A stretch of DNA of 64,000 nucleotides from Lates calcarifer (Eukaryota; Chordata; Actinopteri; Centropomidae): the NCBI RefSeq assembly GCF_001640805.2, contig NC_066856.1, positions 2,179,937 through 2,243,936 on the forward strand. The letters run 5' to 3'. Below are positions 61,895-64,000 of the stretch, in pieces. Every line of letters begins with the position of its first letter. Within the stretch, counting starts at the first letter, position 1. A program made the position numbers and the translations under genes. The notes below the pieces were generated by a model. The model saw only the letters and a list, made by a program, of their open reading frames with translations. It searched no databases and had not been told where the DNA came from.

Positions 61895-62250
61895 TCTTAA
61901 ATATTACACTCATTCGCGTTTTGTGCACAGTCACGCTAATTGCATTGGTTTCCAGATTATCCTCAGGTGCAATACAACTATATCAGAGTCCTCATGATCT
62001 TGGAGGGTCCACATGAAAGTGCAACTCGAAATGTGTAGATATAACAGCCTCCAGGATTAACTATAAAAGCCTTTTATCTTAAACTGATATTCCAAAGCTA
62101 TTGTTACAGGTTCAAAATTAGCTCCGGGCTACAAAAATAATTTCTCGGCCGGCACCCGATTAAATAAAGTAATTAGCAGAGTCGTTTTAAAAGGACGGTG
62201 CTTTAGATTACAAAAGAAAAATACAACAGGCAAAAACAGCCCCTAATGCT
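61895..62250. promoter_or_regulatory. candidate conserved regulatory block
   Basis: Among the most enhancer-like sequence in the window: non-repetitive, with TTCTCGGCCGGCACCCGATT near 62143-62161 (GATTA, OTX/PITX type), AAAATTAGC near 62114 and GTAATTAGC at 62169-62177 (homeodomain cores), and little low-complexity sequence. A 92-codon frame at 61738-62016 is hydrophobic but domainless. Inference only. Confidence 0.32.
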
Positions 62251-62369
62251 GAGTGACAGCAGAGAGAGTGGTGAGATGTCGTAAAACACCAAACTGTGTT
62301 TTTCCTTCAGGCTTTTTGAAGTCCTTTAAAGCAGGTTCCACACACATACACACACATTAAGCTATGCAC

Positions 62370-62620
62370 ACAGTGCTAATTATCACGGCTACGTTTTTAC
62401 CCATTTGATGCTGGAAATGAAAATGTTCCTGAGGATTGTTACCATAGAAATCGCCTTACTAAATGCCTGTCGCATCAATTGCCACCGTATAACTGACTTT
62501 TTTGTTTTCTTGGCCAGGGAGAGGCTCAGCGCGATGCGGTAACAAAAGGACGGCGGAGCGCAACGTCAATTTGGGTATTAAAATGAGAGGGCCTGGAATG
62601 CAGCCATGAGACGTCCATCT
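62370..62620. promoter_or_regulatory. candidate conserved block with RFX-like site
   Basis: GCTAATTATC at 62375-62384 (homeodomain core). GTTACCATAGAAAT at 62438-62451 is close to the RFX X-box form GTTGCCATGGAAAC. GCGCGATGCGG and GGACGGCGGAGCGC words follow near 62528-62562. Non-repetitive. Function is inferred. Confidence 0.32.
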
Positions 62621-62863
62621 ACTGACAGACAGTCAGATCTTTTGCATACTTAAAGATGACAGTGAAATCTATATTTGGGATGCTGGGCTATGAAACAGTG
62701 ATCTGCTGTGTGCTTATTTTGCTCACTGGGAATGAAAGCAACAAATGAGCTATTCAGAATTACAGTCACTTTTAAATGGCTTTTACCTGCATCCATGCAT
62801 GTGCAATATACAGTAGATTGTGCACAGAGAATCTTAAATCCTCATTTCCTGAATAATTTGGCT

Positions 62864-63272
62864 TTACAGGAATAGTGTTGGGAAATGCTATTCTCCATTT
62901 GTTTTGTTAAGAGTAAGATGAAAAGGTAGAGGTCACTCTAATGTTTGTCTAAACATGAAGTTGGAGCCATGAAATGGTTAGCTTAGCATGAAGAATGGGG
63001 GAAACAGCTAGTCTTGCTCTGTCCAAATAAGAACAAGACTAATGGTCTACAGCCATGCTAGCTCAGTTGTTTAGGGCTGTACTTTGAGCTACATGCTGAT
63101 GCCATTGTCATTGTGATTAAGTATTAGACAGAGCCACACAACCTTTCTCCCTGTTTCCTGTTTTTATACAGAAAACTAAACAGTTTCCTGACTCCAGCTA
63201 TATTTTGAAGGGACAGATATGAAAGTGGTATCAATCTTCTCAGCAAGACAAAGTTTCCCAAAATGTCGACCT
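62864..63272. mobile_element. inverted-arm repeat element (family C)
   Basis: The left arm (62864-63035) runs TTACAGGAATAG, TTGGGAAAT, GGTTAGCTTAGCATGAAGA, GGGGGAAACAGCTAG and CTCTGTCCAAAT. The right arm (63119-63270), read in reverse, runs GTCGACATTTTGGGAAAC, GAAGATTGATACCACTTTC, AACAGGAAACAGGGAGAAAG and GGCTCTGTCTAAT. The shared motif order in opposite orientation shows two arms of one fish repeat. The middle is a fragment of family B. No transposase. It may be a palindromic non-autonomous element or two insertions head to head. Confidence 0.65.
63036..63117 (-). repeat. dispersed fish repeat family B, nested fragment
   Basis: GGTCTACAGCCATGCTAGCT, TAGGGCTGTACTTTGAGCTA and CATTGTCATTGTGA are the family-B end read in reverse. 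The fragment lies exactly between the two arms of the family-C element. Confidence 0.55.
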
Positions 63273-63274
63273 TG

Positions 63275-64000
63275 ACCCTGACATTACCTCTGACCAAGCA
63301 AGTGTGGAGAGATTTAAACCTGCCTGCCACCATACTGTAAGGTGTGGGGTTGTGTTAAGAAGAAAAACACACAGTCTCTTACAAGATGATGTTACTTTGA
63401 CTCTAATTTGTCCTCTGAGGGTGTAACACTGACATCGTTGCCGCCTTTAAAGTAGAGAGAGCAAAACGCTGTTGTTTTAAAGACATCTTTCAGCAGGAAA
63501 AATAAATGTAGCCTCTGTCGAGAGGTTTGTGCCTCTGGGAACGTGAAATGGTAAACAGACATTTGACAGGGCTGTTCACACACGCTGCAATAAAGCAGTT
63601 TGTGTTCGCATATTCTCTTTGAGATGTCTAAGTAGGGCTCGATGTGGGGAGCTTTTGCATATACACAGCTCTGCCTGAAATTTGTCTTTTAGCCATAAAT
63701 ATTCAGTTGACAAAATGAATAATAATAGGGGTGGAAACACAAAACAGGATGGGATTCTGTCTGACCCTGTGGACGACCCCTTCAAAATAATGACTGATAC
63801 TATTTAAATATTGAATATCAGTTAGTGGTAGTGGGTGTGATACAGTCTCTCTTTTTAAATTCAGTTTATCTTTTCATTATGTCACTGATGAATCACCTGC
63901 TCCCTGGAATTTTCACACAAGACACTGATTATGTTTTTTCCTGCCTCACCACGCAGAGAAACGGTGTGTGTTTCTGCATATTGTGGGGTGAATGTTAAGG
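63275..64000. other. unique non-coding sequence
   Basis: AT-rich unique sequence to the window edge. Short frames only; no repeat, exon or RNA gene recognised. Confidence 0.45.

Noticed and set aside
1..64000. CRISPR array, operon, phage or plasmid structure
   Set aside because: No regular spacer-repeat array, no Shine-Dalgarno-led gene runs, and all recognised repeats are eukaryotic fish types.

Overview
The window looks like non-coding nuclear DNA from a ray-finned fish, probably a percomorph. The reasons are the interspersed repeats (a tRNA-derived SINE with a typical fish body and tail, a decayed L2-like LINE, several low-copy fish repeat families), frequent GT/AC microsatellites, moderate AT-richness, and the absence of any compact gene layout. 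No gene can be called with confidence. The longest open frames (174 and 169 codons) are about what chance gives in 64 kb at this composition, and none has a protein domain I recognise. One stretch (18163-18345) resembles a terminal exon, with a pyrimidine tract, an AG acceptor, 60 open codons, a stop and an AATAAA 107 bases further on. I rate it low.

Layout. 1-8.6 kb: mostly unique AT-rich DNA with a perfect 34-base palindrome at 1640-1673 and a short fold-back repeat near 3.1 kb. 8.7-9.6 kb: two direct copies of one dispersed repeat; a third lies at 35.5 kb. 10-31 kb: largely unique DNA with blocks of mixed composition and homeodomain, POU, TCF/LEF or forkhead-like sites, which I read as candidate distal enhancers. 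31-36 kb: repeat-rich, with a family-B repeat fragment, the SINE, a poly-A tract, a probable non-autonomous DNA transposon and the third copy of the dispersed repeat. 36-42.7 kb: unique DNA and microsatellites. 42.8-43.3 kb: the LINE remnant. 46.4 kb: a family-B repeat. 50.3 kb: a hAT-like terminus. 52.6-53.8 kb: a G/A-rich tract, then a fold-back element whose arms carry 38-base tandem units, then a consensus CRE. 54-62 kb: mostly unique, with a CpG- and SOX-rich block at its start. 61.2-62.6 kb: long C and G runs beside the best conserved-looking blocks. 62.9-63.3 kb: an inverted-arm repeat around a piece of family B.

Overall this resembles a gene desert or a very large intron, possibly the regulatory landscape of a developmental gene. 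I cannot name that gene. Statements about conservation are inference, because no alignment could be run. Repeat families are described from recognition of common fish repeat motifs, not from a database search. I found no convincing new molecular system. The most distinctive structures are the 53.2-53.7 kb fold-back element and the 34-base palindrome.
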